Assembly (NCBI GenBank): GCA_022661535.1
Contig: JAKULF010000005.1
Location: 620,001-684,000, forward strand
Source of the DNA: Eutypa lata
Lineage: Eukaryota; Ascomycota; Sordariomycetes; Xylariales; Diatrypaceae
Direction: 5' to 3'
Length of the DNA stretch: 64,000 bases
The stretch's first letter is position 1, and each line of letters starts with the position of its first letter. A program made the position numbers and the translations under genes. Below are positions 44,988-56,413 of this stretch, piece after piece. Under the pieces are notes generated by a model. The model was given only the letters and a program-made list of their open reading frames with translations. It was not told where the DNA came from and did not search any database.

Positions 44988-47210
44988 ATGGATCCCGGCC
45001 AATATGTCGCCCTTAAATACCGCAAGCACTCTACAACGCCGCCTTTAAATAAGGCCAAAACCATCGAGTTTCAAAGTATACTTTCCAATGTAAGTATATA
45101 ACTATATTTTAGTCAGAATCTAGGGACTAATCTAAATTGCCAGGGCCACCCTGAGATACTTCGAACGTGGGTCACCCCATCGACCACCACATCGAAGACC
45201 CTGTACGAAAAGTTAGATCCGTCAAAAAGGGAGATAAGACTTCTTCGGGTCCTACCTGCTGCGCCATCCGCGGAGGATGAAAAAATCAAATGCATTATCT
45301 ATAAATGCTCGGCTGACGAAGTCCTCGACCAGTATCTTGCCGTATCATACGTTTGGGGCGACCCAAACATTCGGGAAGTGATCTTGGTCAATGGTGAGGA
45401 AGTCAGTGTTACAAAGAACTTGGCCACTTTTCTACGACACTGGCAACTCCTTACACATCAAGGCGACCCTATAACATATCATGGGATAACCCCTACCGTG
45501 ACAGAAGAAGGTCAACCCACTCCGGAATCTTGGACATTTCACTTTATGCTTGACCTGTGGGTTGATGCTTTGTGCATCAATCAAAATGATATCCATGAAC
45601 GGAACATTCAGGTAGCCGGGATGCGAGACAGGTACCTTGATTCAATCAGAACAATATCCTGGCTTGGACCGGGGACTGAGAGCAGTTCCAAAGCCATCAG
45701 TTCGTTGCATGAAATATACGTATTTATCAAGTCGAATAAAGCCGCGTGTGGCGTTCTTGTGGCCATAAGTCAGCACCGCCCTGATTTAATAATGCCACCG
45801 GTTTGGGATGGCATCTGTGACTTCTTCAGGAATCCCTACTGGAGCAGGCGGTGGATTCTCCAAGAGCTTGTATTACCAAATGAGGTTGTGCTCTGCTGTG
45901 GCGATGATTTACTCTCATTCGACGTGGTCTCCGATCTCATTCGTTGGCTAGAAAAGCTGGCTTCTTTCAGTTTAGAGGACCAGGTGTACGTAAGCCTCAT
46001 ACGCGACAAGGAGAGGGGTCCTCTAGATCGCTACAGTAATCTTACTTTGCTCGCAAGTGGTCAGTGGATAAGGCTCAACGAACTACATCATGTTCAACTG
46101 GTGCACCACAAGCATGCTCAGTTGTTTGAGACGCCATATTCACATCGGGACCATGTGAAGAATTGGCATGACTGGCTATATCACAGCGGCTCCGAAGTCA
46201 ATGCTTCAGACCCCAGGGATCACATATTTGGATCTCTAGCAATGGCAGGCCGTCACCCAGGTATAGAAGTTGATTACCGAAAGTCTGTTGAAGAGGTCTA
46301 CCTGGAATATGCAAAGTTATATGCCAAAACCTTCGATCGGTTGTCCTTCCTTCGCGCTGCAGGGCACAATCAAGGGTTTGGATACGCCAGCGTCAAGGAC
46401 AAACATCCACACCATATTTTTGTGCCCAGCTGGGTGCCTAATTGGGATGCCTTGTCGATGAGGCTCGATATAAATTACCTCATGTTTCCTCCCAAACAAC
46501 CTAATACGTGGCGTGCAGATGGCCGACCTCCAGAAGATTTTGGTCGGAAATGGAGATTCGACGGCCGAGTCCTGCGAGCTCATGGAGTTTATATAGGCAC
46601 GATATCCAGCAGTCATCATCTGGTTAGACCTCTTGATGTTGAAACGAGAGAACAAGACGATGTACTCTTGGACTTTTGCAGGGACGCCGTCGAGAGGAAC
46701 CCAGAAATATCTGAACAGCTGCTAGAATTAGCTTTTGCAGGAGGCACCATTCGGCACGACCGGGAAAGTGTTGACAGTGAATACAACAGAGCACTCAAAT
46801 ACGCCGAACTAAAGCTATGGGCGGCTCGGAATCCCCGAGTGTCTGAAATATTCAGTCATATCAAATTTCATCCATTTGAGCAGCTAATGGGCAGCGTGTG
46901 CTGCCTTGTATATGACAAGTCGGAAGAGTACTCGCGCGTTATGAACGATAGACATGTTTACATCGAAAACTACAATGTCATTCGGACAAATAACGGAAAG
47001 GTAGGATGGGGTCCGCACCACGCACAACCGGGAGATCGGGTGATGATTTTATTTGGATGTGAAACCCCGGTGGTGTTACGCCATGTGGGTGACCACTTCA
47101 TCCATTTAGGCCCTGCTTTTATTCCTTCTGTAACGGATGGAAGCCACATTAAATGGTTGAAAGGACTGGCGAACAAGAATGAATTAATAAAGAGCATAGA
47201 CATTATGTAA
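44988..47210 (+). CDS. HET-domain (heterokaryon incompatibility) protein, intact
   Basis: Two exons (44988-45089 and 45144-47210; intron donor GTAAGT, acceptor TTGCCAG) give 722 residues. The HET domain begins around residue 100: YLAVSYVWGDP, NGEEVSVTKNLATFLRHW, DLWVDALCINQNDIHERNIQ and MRDRYLDSIRTISWLGPG, followed by FFRNPYWSRRWILQELVLP with the usual WSRRWxxQE pattern. Later motifs DPRDHIFGSLAM and the ~300-residue C-terminal region match the standard HET arrangement, including VGWGPHHAQPGDRVMILFGC near the end. Such proteins are cytosolic triggers of incompatibility cell death; their partner is usually encoded elsewhere. No STAND ATPase neighbour is present. Confidence 0.93.
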
Positions 47211-47686
47211 TCCTTGCGGAATGTCGTTTATCTTTTTGGAGATTGACGTGGTTGTAACCTAGTTCAGCTAAGGAAATGGACAATGACAACTTAAACCTTA
47301 TTTGATTCGCAGTCAATATAACATTACCCTAGCTTGTTCTCACCTTTGGTATTCTTAGTGCTATCTTAGGTTACTGTGAACAAAACATAAGCCCCTTATA
47401 GATAAAACTACTCAAGATTTAGCTGTTGGTTAGATAGGTACCTGCAGCAATGAACCCCTTTAATTATGTTGAACGAAAGTGATTCCTAAGCTAGGCGACG
47501 ACCAGGGAATAATAAACATTATAGATTTTAAGGATAATACTTCTTAGCTAGATCAACAATGCCAGCTTTCTCAAAATAGTAGACTATATCCATATACCTG
47601 CCATCACCTCCCTTCAAAACCGTTGCTTTATGATGCCCATTCGAGATGATTCGCTCATCATAATGCAAGTCGGCATTTCGTTCCAT
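47211..47686. other. Convergent intergenic region
   Basis: 3' flank between the HET gene and the secreted phosphoesterase gene; no gene seen. Confidence 0.5.
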
Positions 47687-49201
47687 TCAGAAGCGGAATA
47701 CAGTAAGTAAGGCCCTATGATCCGACGTCCACTCGTTATTCTCGTGGTTCGGGGACGGCTGTGGGTTGCCCACCACCAAGCCCTCAGACTCCACGACCGA
47801 CAAATCCCCAGCGTAATAAATGAAATCGATCCGATCCTGGGGCTCCTCCTCACCCGTACTACCGTCGTGGAAGGGGAACAGGGGAGACCACGTCGTTCCC
47901 TGGACATTGGCTGGATCCGGATGGGCCTCTCGGAAGGAGTCTGTAAGACCGGCATCGATGGGCTGCTTCGAAGTGGGCCAAGGCACGTCCGCGTATCCGC
48001 AGTTTTTCTCGCGCAACTCCTCGACCCAGTCCAGATGCGACGGCGCATTCGTATCGCCCAGCAGCACCACGGGAACACTGGCCGCGGCATCCAACTGCTC
48101 GGCCATGACGCTGAGCGTATCGGCCATCTGCTGGGTGCGGCCTGACTCGCCCTCGCGCTCAATAACCTCTTCGACGCTCATCTGATCGTAGCAGAAATCG
48201 TACGGGCCGTACGGGGTATATCCCAAGTGCACCACCCACAGGTTCAGCTGCAGCGAGTCCCCGTCAAGAGCGACGCGCACCCCGCCCGAGTTGCTCAACT
48301 CCTCGTACTCCTCGGCGATCGGGTAGCGGCTGATTACACCGGTGCTCGCCGCGCTCTGCCAGTAATAGTAGCCCAGGCCCTCGGCGATGCGTCTCGTGTG
48401 GGGGCCGTTCGCCTCCTGCATACCGGCCACATCGACATTGTTCTCCGCTAGGAAGCGGACCTGCTTCTCGTGGTAGTTGTTCACTTGCGTGCCGCTGTGC
48501 CAGAGGTTGTAGCTCAGCACGCGCAGCTCGTCGACGAGGGCTGAATCGGCCCCACGGACGGGGATGGTGACGCTCAGATCCGCAGTGGAGCCATCGGATG
48601 CAGTAGCCCGAACGGTGACCCCACCCTGCTCGGCGGAAGATCCCGGTGTTCCGGAAACCGTGCCGTTCGAAGCAACCTCGACCCAGTCATCGCCAGCAGT
48701 CTTGGAGAATTCAACCGCTTGATTAGCGCCCTTGATCAAGCCGGCGATGCGCGCTTCGAAAGCATCGCCTTGTCGGGCGTTCCCAAGAGTCGCTTCGTCG
48801 ACCAAGAAAGAGAGCGAACCGCTACCAATGGATATGCTGATGTCGATTGGCTCTGCTAGCCACTCGTAGCCATCGCTTGCTAGGTAGAATACCGTATACT
48901 GACCTGATTTGATGGGGTCGATGCTGATCTTCACTTGGCCCTCGGCTTCCGATGCGTATTCCCATGTCGGACAGTCTTCCACGTGTGTCTGGTCTACGGG
49001 ACCACCGCCAGAGGAGTAGAACACCCCTATCCAATTCTTAGAGTTTGGGGCGTCAGTAGAATAGCTGAATGTGAGCAAGTCATCCCCTTCCAAGGAGATT
49101 GACCCTGCAAGCTGTCGCGAGTTCTTAACCGTAGCTGTCTCGCTCGGAGTCGCGAAGGGGACAGCGGATAGAGCCGCTGTTAGAAGGGATAAGAAATGCA
49201 T
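47687..49201 (-). CDS. Secreted endonuclease/exonuclease/phosphatase (EEP) family protein with Ig-like N-terminal region
   Basis: A single exon of 504 residues; the ATG at 49201 is preferred to 49216 because it places the signal peptide MHFLSLLTAALSAVPFA at the N-terminus. Residues about 20-225 are beta-rich: a domain with WIGVFYSSGGG and YTVFYLASDGYEWL, then an Ig-like segment (VSGTPGSSAEQGGVTVRATA). The EEP domain follows (about 230-504): LRVLSYNLWHSG, the metal-binding Glu in GMQEANGPHTRR, VISRYPI, LWVVHLGY, VVLLGDTNAPSHLDW, RIDFIYYAGD and EWTSDHRALLTVF, which supplies the Asp-His pair. Catalytic residues look intact. It probably cleaves a phosphodiester or phosphomonoester outside the cell (nucleic acid, sphingolipid or inositol phosphate); substrate cannot be told. 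Confidence 0.9.
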   Translation of the reverse strand: MHFLSLLTAALSAVPFATPSETATVKNSRQLAGSISLEGDDLLTFSYSTDAPNSKNWIGVFYSSGGGPVDQTHVEDCPTWEYASEAEGQVKISIDPIKSGQYTVFYLASDGYEWLAEPIDISISIGSGSLSFLVDEATLGNARQGDAFEARIAGLIKGANQAVEFSKTAGDDWVEVASNGTVSGTPGSSAEQGGVTVRATASDGSTADLSVTIPVRGADSALVDELRVLSYNLWHSGTQVNNYHEKQVRFLAENNVDVAGMQEANGPHTRRIAEGLGYYYWQSAASTGVISRYPIAEEYEELSNSGGVRVALDGDSLQLNLWVVHLGYTPYGPYDFCYDQMSVEEVIEREGESGRTQQMADTLSVMAEQLDAAASVPVVLLGDTNAPSHLDWVEELREKNCGYADVPWPTSKQPIDAGLTDSFREAHPDPANVQGTTWSPLFPFHDGSTGEEEPQDRIDFIYYAGDLSVVESEGLVVGNPQPSPNHENNEWTSDHRALLTVFRF

Positions 49202-51909
49202 CGTAAGGTGTATCAAGCCTGAAAAGAAAGATTGCCCCTAGATATGAAGGATATAGTCCAAGAAAATTCAACAACTAAGCTCAAAGAGCTACCATAGTTC
49301 TTAAATACGTGCTTGTTGAGGCGAAGCATTGTAACCTTTATGTTTTTATTGTGCCGATCTTGTCGATCCGGCTGAAATTTTCGCTTAACTGGGTAACTAC
49401 AGGTATTGTACTTTAGGACGCCAGCACGCCACGAACGCCAAGGTCAGCTGAAGTACAGCACATATAAGCTTATATAGATGGTTCCACTAATAGGGCTCAT
49501 CCTAACTCGGATCAACATTTATACCAGGACGTTAATTTCAGCTAAAAATAAAACAGCTTCCATCTTGAGGAAACCCCGGTACTGAGTTTGAGATTTAGTT
49601 ATTAGGATTATAACGGGATTGTGGAATAAATTTATTAATGAAAACCGCGTTCTTGTTTCAACTCGTATTACGCCTACATGTAGCTTATAAGAATCGTTGT
49701 ATCAGATACACTGCAATACGATCTTGCTGATAATCAATGTTTATCATTATAATCGTTTAATCAAGATCAATGTGTAGATATCCTCTAAGCAAAAAGCTTT
49801 TTGGTTTGAGACATAATATTTAGCTATACCGCTCGCTCTATACAGAATTTTATTCAACGTGTGACATCTAGTCATCAGCGGGACGTGTGATTGTTCTACA
49901 TGTAGCGTGCTGTGTTACCGATTGAACAGACAACCACAATGATATAGATTATATATTAGGTCCAGTTGATGCGATTAAATTAGTTATAATATAGCAATAA
50001 TGAATAATTATCTGCCTAGGTTGGCATTTTGTTTCTTGGCAGTACTTATATATATCCCTATCACTAGAGATAGGTTTCACTAGATATTTCATTATGCCAG
50101 GTCCTCGGTTTCACCTGTCCGTAACACAAAGCTAGTTGCTGTGGTGTACTCATGTCTTGTTTCAGTACGAGTCATAATACTTCATCTAATAATGCTCGTC
50201 CCTGTCAAAGGGGGCAAAAGGTTGCGACTATTATCTACTATGACTACCACTATCAACCCCCTTGGTATGACAGATCATCCTTGACTCCATTCTCCTGAGA
50301 AGCATTCTAGTTGTACTATACTATCTATATTTCTCATTCTACACTATTGTTCTATATCCGTATTATACTGCCAATCTGTATGTTGAAGCGCCCTTCCCAC
50401 TGTCAGGTCTCGATCCCTACTATAATGCCATCAAAGAGTTCATCAACTTCTAGAGCCAGCTGAGATCAGCGACTGATGTCTTGCAGACGATCGCGATGCC
50501 CTCTCATTTAGCAGCTGCCCTTCTTGATGCGGAGTATCATCTTCTTCGCCGTAACTGCTGCTCCTATTACAACTCCCAGAAACAGATCCCGGTTCCTCTG
50601 GCTTGTATAGTGGTATCTCCTGAACTGTCCGTAGCTCGGGTCTACTACAGCCGTCGTCATCCTGTTCACTCAAGTAGACGATAGTAACATTCACAATCTT
50701 ACCGAATTCCATGCTGCCGCCATCGCTATCGTCACCTCATTTGCCTTTACCTTTGCTATCACCGTTGCCGTTCTCCGACATTGCCGCGGCAGCAGCAGCA
50801 ACAGCAGCAACATGTCGCATTCTAGCTACCACTTACTACAGGATCGGATACGCTCAGCTCAGCTGTTGTTGTATTGATCTAAAGGAGCAAGGAAATCTAG
50901 GAATCTAGGTGGTGGGCATTATATGCCCTACAAAAAGTGGACGTGGTGGAGATCAGGTGACGTGGCTTCGGGTAGCTCTATATGGCAGGGATCATCTAAC
51001 GCAACACAACAGCAGCAACAGCAGCAACAGCAGCTTCCGCTTCGACTAGTCGCAAGCGAGTTCTAGTGTCAAGAGCAGGCGAATGGATGAGACTAGCCAC
51101 GATGTTAGGTCGTCTCTATCATCGAACCTAGAATGAAAGCGCAACGTGGCCAGCCGCAGTGCTAGGTACGCCTATTTAACTAGAATTCCTATATGAAACT
51201 TCATGCAGGAACAGTGTATCACTGGATCATTTCCCGATATCGAGATAATATACTAAATGCGAGAAGGAGTCAACATCTCTTTTTCTTTCTTTTTCCTGTC
51301 AGTTCTCCTCGTGGTCGATCGTAAGGGATGACCGCCTGATTTTCTCTGTGACGTGCAGAACAATTAATTGAAATTATTGTCGGCTTAGTAAAATATAAAA
51401 GTAATGGAAAATATTAACCAACTTACGCAGTGCTCGACTGTTCATGACCTTAGTGACACTTAATATCCTGCTCAGCTAGTCAACGTCAAACAAAGATCCC
51501 TATTCCCAACATTATCAAACCCAAACAGCTCAATTGTATGCAACAGTCCGGATTTGTTTCCTGTCTCCTGTACATCAAAGCTTGCAGGTTCGTTGACGTC
51601 AGGAAATGACTCCCTCGGGGATAGGCTTTTCCAAGAATCTACAGAGACCCCTATCCATCCGCGAACTTCCATTCCAGTGACCATCCCTTTGTAATAATCC
51701 CACGTATCATATCATAGTGCACTATGGCACACGTTGTAAATGTGTTGAAAGAATATGACAATCAGTTAATGCCACCTAACTCGATATACCCACTCACAAT
51801 TCCTCGCCACGCCCATCTCAACGTCACCATTCCGTGCTCGAAATAAACCGGGCCAACTAAATCGCACGTACGTAGAATTGCCAAAATTAAAACGGCGGAT
51901 GGCTGAAGC
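49202..51909. other. Gene-poor region with short CAG/CAA repeats
   Basis: No supportable gene over 2.7 kb. Trinucleotide-like runs of GCA/ACA lie at about 50790-50811 and 51003-51033. The surrounding short frames at 50443-50908 look low-complexity and unconvincing. Confidence 0.5.
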
Positions 51910-52390
51910 GTGATATTGCGAAGAAAAACACAAGCCTTATTGGCATTGTGCAAACGTACGTGTGGCCTTGCGACTCTATGTGTCTTGATTATAATAGTTC
52001 GGCTCTTTGAAGATCATGCCCCTCACGTGATCAGCCTGTCTCACGCACAGAACCACGGCGTCAACGCAGACCTGGCCTGGAAGTTCTCACGTAAGCTTGA
52101 AGATAGATTCCCGCTGGTGGAGCTTGCGCATGGCGGCGATGACATGCGTTTCCACCACTACGGGACTAATGACGACTACAGCAAGATGCTGCAGGATACG
52201 CCTAAGAACGCAATGCTTAATGCCATGGCGTATATGACGTCGATGGTGAAGTGGGTGTGCCGCCGGGCAATACGGTATATTGACTAGGCGGTGGAAAATA
52301 ACGTCACGATCATCACGATCCTAACACAGAGTGCTTGGAAGCCCCTTGGTAGATCCCAGGTGATATTTCCGGGTCTTCTCTAAGTAAGGT
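51910..52390 (+). pseudogene. Probable gene remnant of unknown family
   Basis: An open frame (51910-52287, 125 codons) contains convincing protein-like sequence from about 52020, for example VISLSHAQNHGVNADLAWKF, FPLVELAHGGDDMRFHHYG and NAMLNAMAYMTSMVKWVCRR. It stops at a TAG, after which the same frame reads on for about 33 codons (AVENNVTIITILTQSAWKPL). The N-terminal part is not obviously part of the same protein. I do not recognise the family. Isolation, shortness and the internal stop suggest a decayed fragment. Confidence 0.4.
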
Positions 52391-52882
52391 GTATACTGAA
52401 AAGCGCAAAGGGCCTGCTGCTACTGGGTGTATCCTATACGATAATCCGTACGGCATGGACAAGTTTAATATCTCATGAAGATAACGGAACCTGCTAAGAA
52501 GTATGTCAAGCAAATCTTGGATATGTTCCAGACAGGACTGCTTACCTTACAATTAAGATAGGGAGTTTTCATAGTGGAACTACGTCAAAACAGTCACACA
52601 ATACAACTAGCAGAAATTTTATTAGAAGTCGCATACACGTTCATTATTTTAATTTTATGTTTATTTTATGTATTTGTGTATTTGTTTGTTATCACGTTCT
52701 TTGTCGCTTTGTTTATAATGATTTTTACAATTACAATACAAGAAAGCCCCTATTGACGAGGTAGGAGAACAGTGTTTTCAACATGAGTGAAACGATCCCA
52801 AAAAGTAGGTGTATATATGCACTGTATTACACCCTCAACACACAAGGCTTGTTCCTTTGTAAGTATGTGATAGGGGGATGAT
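52391..52882. other. Intergenic
   Basis: AT-rich sequence with no gene seen, up to the start of the minisatellite. Confidence 0.4.
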
Positions 52883-53112
52883 AGGTAAGTAGGTAAGTAG
52901 GTAAGTAGGTAAGTAGGTAAGTAGGTAAGTAGGTAAGTAGGTAAGTAGGTAAGTAGGTAAGTAGGTAAGTAGGTAAGTAGGTAAGTAGGTAAGTAGGTAA
53001 GTAGGTAAGTAGGTAAGTAGGTAAGTAGGTAAGTAGGTAAGTAGGTAAGTAGGTAAGTAGGTAAGTAGGTAAGTAGGTAAGTAGGTAGGTTGGTAGGTTG
53101 GTAGGTAGGTAG
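52883..53112. repeat. Minisatellite with 8-base unit GTAGGTAA
   Basis: About 25 near-perfect copies of an 8-base unit to about 53088, then a degenerate tail (GTAGGTTG/GTAGGTAG). Because the unit is not a multiple of three, every frame of one strand stays open through it, creating artificial Tyr/Leu/Thr/Pro repeat frames on the minus strand that should not be called genes. It ends about 50 bases from the stop of the neighbouring 1083-aa gene. Confidence 0.95.
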
Positions 53113-53161
53113 TACACGCCATTGATGACTGACTGACCGACTGACTGGCTGGCTGACTAAC

Positions 53162-56100
53162 TCATCCTCTCCTACCATCAGCTCTCTTCATAAAATCGCT
53201 CATCTGCGTAACAACGCCCGTCTCACTCCGCTGTCGCGCCCACTGCAGGTTACTCGCTGAATCATCGGGGAGGAGGTACTCCGCATCGGCCCCCTCTTCT
53301 TCCTCTTCGAGATTACCCCAGCGGCGCCGCCACTCTCTCTCCTCTTCAGCCGTAGCGACTCTCGGCGTCGGCGCCCTGCTGCCAACAGAAGAACCCATGT
53401 GGCGCGGAGGAGGCATAGCGCTCGTAGGCGCCGTCGACTGACTACTACCACCGCCACCAGTACCACCACCACCACCACCGCCGGACCTCAACAAAGAAAG
53501 ATTCGAAACCGACGCAGCCCTCTCGTACGCGACCCAGGGATCATCCTCGGCTCCAGGTGAGATCGGGTTCCCATCGCCGGCAACTCTACTACTCCCAGCA
53601 CCACCGCCATCACCACCAACGCTGCTACTATACCGCGAAGACGCCCCCGTCACCGAAGACGAAGCGAACGGGTTATAAGCACCGGGCGGGACCTCGCGGA
53701 TGAAGCCCCTGTTCTTCTTGAGGTACTGGCGATCGACGTTGCGCTGGACGACGGATCCGATGTCGGAGTCGGGAAAGCAGTACTTGCGGGAGGGTTTCTT
53801 GGCCGGGACCCAGGGATCGGGGGTTTGTGGTCTCTGCTGTGGTTGTGCTTGTACTTGTGCTTGTGATTGTGATTGTTGTTGTGATTGTTGGCCTGCTAGA
53901 CCGTGTGGTGGGAGTGGGAGCGGTGGATCCGCGTAAGAAGGGAACGCTTCAGTGGACTGGTTAGGGTCGATACCCGCGACTAGACTCGGGACGGGAAGGG
54001 GCCGCCGATGGTGGTGACCTGAGCCACTGCGATCCCGAAAGTCCGACTGCACTGTAGCATCGGTCCAGGTGGTAGCGGCTGTTTCCCGTCGTTGGGGCTT
54101 TTCCTTCAGTCCTGCTGTTGTTCCCCTCCTATCCCTCTCCCTCTCTTTCCCCTTCTCCCGACTCCGTGCCCTACCCTTCTCCCTCCCCCGATCTCTATCC
54201 CTCGCCTCCTCCTCAGCGCGTCGCTTCTTACTACTACTATTACTCCTAGTAATGCCGATCGCAGAGCCAATCATAGCAGCTGCCTTCTTAGCACCACTCG
54301 ACGGCGATAGCGGCGGCGGATGACCCCGTTCCCGTTCCCGCTCCTTCCCCTTATTGCTACTCTTAACAGCAAGCGGTGGCGGGACAGCCGACTCACGACG
54401 AGACAACAAGCTCGACCCGGCCGGGTTATCATTGTTGTTCGGGCGGAAAGCGGGGTGCATCCCGTCAATAACAGACTGTGCGCCGCGCTCGAGGTCCGCA
54501 CCGGACAGGTCGCGGTGGGACTCAGCCCAGGTGTTGACGGCCCAAGCGGCCACCTTCTCGCGACTGCGCTCCTCGCGCTCGAGGTCGCGCTCTGCTTCGG
54601 CACCGGCGTGGTAATACTGCATTCCTCTCGCGTCGTTGTATTCGTCCTCCTCTTCCTCCTCTTGCTCTTCTTCTTCCTCCTCGAGCTCCTCGTCGAGGTC
54701 GTCATCGTAGTAATACTCGCCGCCTTCTTCCGCCCCGCCCCCGTGATCACCGTCATCCTCATACGGATCGTCGAGTCCCGAGCCAGCGGTGCCATCACGG
54801 ACCTGGAACTCGCGCTCAAACCGCCGAATGAACGCCGGGCTGGGCGGTTGATTGCTGTTCGTGGTAAACCCACTAACGCGACCAACACCAGCTGGTTCAG
54901 GGGCACCAGGCCTTCCTCCGATCCCAGTCCCGATCCCAGTCCCGCACAAAGGCAGCGGCGGCAGCCTCTCCCTCTCCCCAACCCCCAGCTGCGAATCCCC
55001 ACCAGCCAGCGAATCAGGCCTGTACACACTCCGCGCCGCGTCGGTATTGCGATAGAAATCGGTAGCCTTGCGCCTGAGGTCAGCGGCCGCTTGAGGGTTT
55101 CCCGCGGGCGCCGCCCCCGCGACGGGGATCCCGTTCCACCGATGGACGCGCTTCCTGACGCGACGGTCCGGTCGCGCTTGGTCGATATTTCGACGGTAGT
55201 GGCGCAGCAGGACGAGCAGGTCGTCGCTCATGGCGCGGGCGATGGGGGCGCGCTCGGGTCCCAGGTGGTCGATCCAGAGCTCGACGATGCGGAGGAGACG
55301 GGGGGCGCGGTTGTGGGACTGTTGTTGTTCGTCGTGGTCATCTTCGCGGTTGTGGTGGGACCTGGACTGGCGGCGGTGGTGGGATCTGCCGCGGCCGCGT
55401 GAGGAATGACGCGAGCGGTGGTGTCTCGACTCCCTATCCCTATCTCTATCGCGATTCCGGCGATGTCGCGCCTCGACCTCGTCGAGCATGACCTGATGCC
55501 GCTCTCTATCGGGGTCGGCAGCTCTCCCAGAGCGCACCCACCTCTCCCTCTCCTTGAGCAGCTCTGGATCTCTCTTGACGTCCAGGAGAAAGCGCTCCTC
55601 GTCCTCCCACTGCAAGCGGCGCTTCTCCCTCTTCTCCTCCCTGCGCCTCTCCCGCCTCTGTCTCTCCTCCTCTCTTCCCCGGAGCCGCCTCTCGCGGCGG
55701 TCGCGCAGGCGCTCGGCCCGGTCGACGATGATGGCGCGGATGTCAGCGAGGGTGCGGGCGCTGGCGCCGAGGACGGCCAGCGTGCACGCCTCGCAGAAGC
55801 TCTCGACCTTCACCATGCGGCGGTCCGAGGGCGGGGCGTGGAACGTCGACAGGTAGAGCTCGGGCTCCATCCAGAGGGCGCCGAGGCCATCGACGCGGTC
55901 GACGAAGGCGAGCATTTCCAGCGTGTCGGGGTCTAGCAGTTCGTCGCCGGTCGTAGAAGTGGTGTTGGTCGAAGCAACCCACCTCCGCAACCGATCGGCA
56001 TGACGCGTGACCTCGTCTAACACGACGACGAAAAGCCGCCGCATCAGGCGCGGATGCAGCTCGTAGTGCGTGGAACATAGAACGGCGGGCGGGCACTCGA

Positions 56101-56413
56101 AGAAGGCGGAGCGGTCGCTAGCGTACTTGACGACGAAGCGCTTTATGATGTTGCTGGGGCGCTTGACCTCGGAGGGCAAGCGGGAGACGAGTTTGGCCTG
56201 GTGTTCGAGCCAGCGCTTGGAGGGGCGACCGATCCCGAAGGAGGGACGGCGCGAGAGTATGCTCGTCAATTGCTGTACCTCCTGGTCTGTTAGCTCTTCG
56301 ATGCGGATGTCCATAGCTTGCTTCGACCTCGAAGAGGACGACGCAAGCTGGAGTTCCTGGCCCCCGCCGCTGGACGGATTCATTCTATTCTGGTTAGCTG
56401 AAGACGATGCCAT
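53162..56413 (-). CDS. Large Arg-rich, mostly disordered protein of unknown function, 1083 aa
   Basis: A single GC-rich open frame of 1083 residues. The N-terminal third has a folded region (about 35-230: IEELTDQEVQQLTSILSR, RFVVKYASDRSAFFECPPAV, MRRLFVVVLDEVTRHADRLR, GALWMEPELYLSTFHAPP, SFCEACTLAVLGASARTLAD). This is followed by a long charged helix rich in Arg/Glu (RERRLRGREEERQRRERR), an RD/RS/His-rich tract, a short folded segment (LLRIVELWIDHLGPERAPIA), and then disordered acidic (EEEEEEQEEEEEDEY), basic, Pro/Gln and Gly/Ser-rich tracts. C-terminal pieces RKYCFPDSDIGSVVQRNVDR and DDSASNLQWARQRSETGVV look conserved. RD/RS tracts suggest RNA or nuclear association, but that is inference; the family is not recognised. 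The start (ATG 56413) has no nearby alternative upstream. Confidence 0.85.
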   Translation of the reverse strand: MASSSANQNRMNPSSGGGQELQLASSSSRSKQAMDIRIEELTDQEVQQLTSILSRRPSFGIGRPSKRWLEHQAKLVSRLPSEVKRPSNIIKRFVVKYASDRSAFFECPPAVLCSTHYELHPRLMRRLFVVVLDEVTRHADRLRRWVASTNTTSTTGDELLDPDTLEMLAFVDRVDGLGALWMEPELYLSTFHAPPSDRRMVKVESFCEACTLAVLGASARTLADIRAIIVDRAERLRDRRERRLRGREEERQRRERRREEKREKRRLQWEDEERFLLDVKRDPELLKERERWVRSGRAADPDRERHQVMLDEVEARHRRNRDRDRDRESRHHRSRHSSRGRGRSHHRRQSRSHHNREDDHDEQQQSHNRAPRLLRIVELWIDHLGPERAPIARAMSDDLLVLLRHYRRNIDQARPDRRVRKRVHRWNGIPVAGAAPAGNPQAAADLRRKATDFYRNTDAARSVYRPDSLAGGDSQLGVGERERLPPLPLCGTGIGTGIGGRPGAPEPAGVGRVSGFTTNSNQPPSPAFIRRFEREFQVRDGTAGSGLDDPYEDDGDHGGGAEEGGEYYYDDDLDEELEEEEEEQEEEEEDEYNDARGMQYYHAGAEAERDLEREERSREKVAAWAVNTWAESHRDLSGADLERGAQSVIDGMHPAFRPNNNDNPAGSSLLSRRESAVPPPLAVKSSNKGKERERERGHPPPLSPSSGAKKAAAMIGSAIGITRSNSSSKKRRAEEEARDRDRGREKGRARSREKGKERERDRRGTTAGLKEKPQRRETAATTWTDATVQSDFRDRSGSGHHHRRPLPVPSLVAGIDPNQSTEAFPSYADPPLPLPPHGLAGQQSQQQSQSQAQVQAQPQQRPQTPDPWVPAKKPSRKYCFPDSDIGSVVQRNVDRQYLKKNRGFIREVPPGAYNPFASSSVTGASSRYSSSVGGDGGGAGSSRVAGDGNPISPGAEDDPWVAYERAASVSNLSLLRSGGGGGGGTGGGGSSQSTAPTSAMPPPRHMGSSVGSRAPTPRVATAEEEREWRRRWGNLEEEEEGADAEYLLPDDSASNLQWARQRSETGVVTQMSDFMKRADGRRG

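Noticed and set aside
52750..53178. Overlapping minus-strand frames encoding Tyr-Leu-Thr-Pro repeats
   Set aside because: They are produced by the 8-base minisatellite, which is stop-free in all frames of that strand.
54320..55402. 360-codon open frame opposite the 1083-aa Arg-rich gene
   Set aside because: Antisense artefact of GC-rich, repeat-rich coding sequence; composition is low complexity and no domain is recognisable.
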